Positions 6,185-6,962 of a stretch of DNA of 6,962 nucleotides are shown here, piece after piece. Below the pieces are notes generated by a model. That model did no database searches. It was not told the DNA's origin and was given only the letters and a program-made list of their open reading frames with translations. A program made the position numbers and the translations under genes. The DNA is from Deltaproteobacteria bacterium (GTDB lineage: Bacteria > Desulfobacterota > Desulfobacteria > Desulfobacterales > Desulfobacteraceae), in NCBI GenBank assembly GCA_003647385.1, contig QMMT01000109.1, positions 1 to 6,962 on the forward strand, given 5' to 3'. Every line of letters begins with the position of its first letter. Within the stretch, counting starts at the first letter, position 1.

Positions 6185-6219
6185 CTGCCAAGCATTAAAG
6201 TGAATGATAGTCCTGGCAG
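6185..6219 (+). other. Nested inverted repeat in the leader of the FMN dehydrogenase gene
   Basis: CTGCCA (6185-6190) pairs with TGGCAG (6214-6219), and inside it CATT (6193-6196) pairs with AATG (6203-6206). In RNA this would form an interrupted hairpin ending 15 bp before the ribosome-binding site. There is no T-run, so it is not an intrinsic terminator. An operator or mRNA structure is possible. Confidence 0.3.
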
Positions 6220-6247
6220 GTCGTTAGATCAAAAAAGGAGAAAGTTA

Positions 6248-6962
6248 ATGAATCAATGGTATTGTTCTGTCTGCCATGAAAAGTTTGACAGCAAAGACCA
6301 GCCTGATACATGTGATGTCTGCCATGCAGACAATAGAATGATCATGAATATAAAAGAAGTTCCCCAATCCCTTGATCAGGTCAGGGATCTGGCCAGGAAA
6401 AAACTCAAAGGGATCTGTGCGGCATATCCGTCATGTGACGGAAATTTTGATAAAATATGCCAGCGCGAAGCATATGGGAAACCCATCGGGCTTGGCGGTG
6501 TCGGTCAGGGACGGTCCTTTAGATCCAATTTTGAGGCGCTTGAAAATATCCAGTTAAATATGTCGGTATTGGGAGATCATTTTGAACCGGATACTTCCTG
6601 TTCTTTCCTTGGTATCGGGCTTGATTTTCCTGTGCTGCCCTCATCTACGGCAGGAGCGCAAAATTATAATGATGCTCTGGATGAAACCATGTTCTGCACA
6701 TCTGTGTTGAGAGGATCAAAAGAAGCGGGCACCATTGGTCTTCGGGGAGATACCTGGTTTTATACATCTGAAAATAATCCGTCACTGAATGCCATGAAAG
6801 CCTGTGACGGGTATGGCATCCCCATATTTAAGCCACGGTCACAGGATGTGTTGAAAATTTTAATTGAAAAGGCTGAAAATATAGGCTGCAAAGCTGTCGG
6901 CATAGATTTAGACGGGTGTGGGTCAACCATTATGGCCCGGCAGGGGCAACCGGTATTTAAAA
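6248..6962 (+). CDS. Rubredoxin-like domain fused to FMN-dependent alpha-hydroxyacid dehydrogenase (3' end beyond window)
   Basis: The first 238 residues are visible. Residues 1-30 form a short rubredoxin-like module with Cys at 6, 9, 22 and 25 (CSVC, CDVC). From about residue 43 the protein resembles the short LldD-like FMN-dependent alpha-hydroxyacid oxidase/dehydrogenase family of anaerobes. It has an N-terminal Cys cluster (C57, C63, C71), glycine-rich GLGGVGQG (81-88), LDFPVLPSS (125-133), a barrel strand GIPIFKP (190-196) and AVGIDLDGCG (216-225). The FMN-phosphate loop and the catalytic His/Arg region would lie beyond the window. AAGGAG (6235-6240), seven bases upstream, fixes the start. 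The rubredoxin module may pass electrons from FMNH2 to another carrier (inference). The substrate (lactate, glycolate or other) is unknown. The gene is divergent from the glutaredoxin operon. Confidence 0.8.
   Translation, partial: MNQWYCSVCHEKFDSKDQPDTCDVCHADNRMIMNIKEVPQSLDQVRDLARKKLKGICAAYPSCDGNFDKICQREAYGKPIGLGGVGQGRSFRSNFEALENIQLNMSVLGDHFEPDTSCSFLGIGLDFPVLPSSTAGAQNYNDALDETMFCTSVLRGSKEAGTIGLRGDTWFYTSENNPSLNAMKACDGYGIPIFKPRSQDVLKILIEKAENIGCKAVGIDLDGCGSTIMARQGQPVFK

Noticed and set aside
6214..6229. TGGCAGG... as a fourth sigma-54 element
   Set aside because: The -12 position reads GA in place of GC, and it lies too close to the ribosome-binding site to be a promoter of this gene.

Overview
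The window looks like chromosome of an anaerobic, moderately AT-rich deltaproteobacterium, most likely a sulfate reducer of the Desulfobacterales (Desulfobacter/Desulfobacula type). This is an inference from gene content: a rubrerythrin-like ferritin, rubredoxin-like modules, a ferredoxin:thioredoxin-reductase catalytic subunit, an ADP-forming acyl-CoA synthetase, citrate synthase and a short FMN-dependent hydroxyacid dehydrogenase. No mobile element, CRISPR array, rRNA or tRNA was seen.

Left part, plus strand (1-3562). A two-lobed ferritin-like protein (91-552) has its own leader and ends at a strong rho-independent terminator (580-616). Next come the alpha (654-2021, GTG start) and beta (2015-2695) subunits of an ADP-forming acyl-CoA synthetase, overlapping by 7 bp. 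An ExoA/ExoIII-type AP endonuclease follows (best start 2771, end 3562).

Middle, minus strand (5995 down to 3565). A tightly packed four-gene operon converges on the endonuclease with a 2-bp gap. In transcription order it encodes a small CSHC glutaredoxin, a stand-alone FTR catalytic subunit (11-bp overlap), citrate synthase (17-bp gap), and a rubredoxin-like domain joined to a four-helix DUF2231-like membrane domain (16-bp gap). The first two genes suggest a ferredoxin -> [4Fe-4S]/disulfide -> glutaredoxin electron path, linked to a TCA-cycle enzyme and a membrane electron carrier.

Right end (5996-6962). A divergent intergenic region separates that operon from a plus-strand gene that starts at 6248 and runs off the window. 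It encodes a rubredoxin-like module fused to an FMN-dependent alpha-hydroxyacid dehydrogenase. The two rubredoxin-like modules in the window have the same Cys positions (6, 9, 22, 25).

Regulation. The leaders of the ferritin gene, the glutaredoxin operon and the FMN dehydrogenase gene each hold a -24/-12 (sigma-54-like) element with exact GG-N10-GC spacing. A 21-bp near-palindrome lies between the two divergent ones. Together they suggest that this redox gene set may be co-regulated by an RpoN system. This is a sequence-pattern inference and has not been tested.
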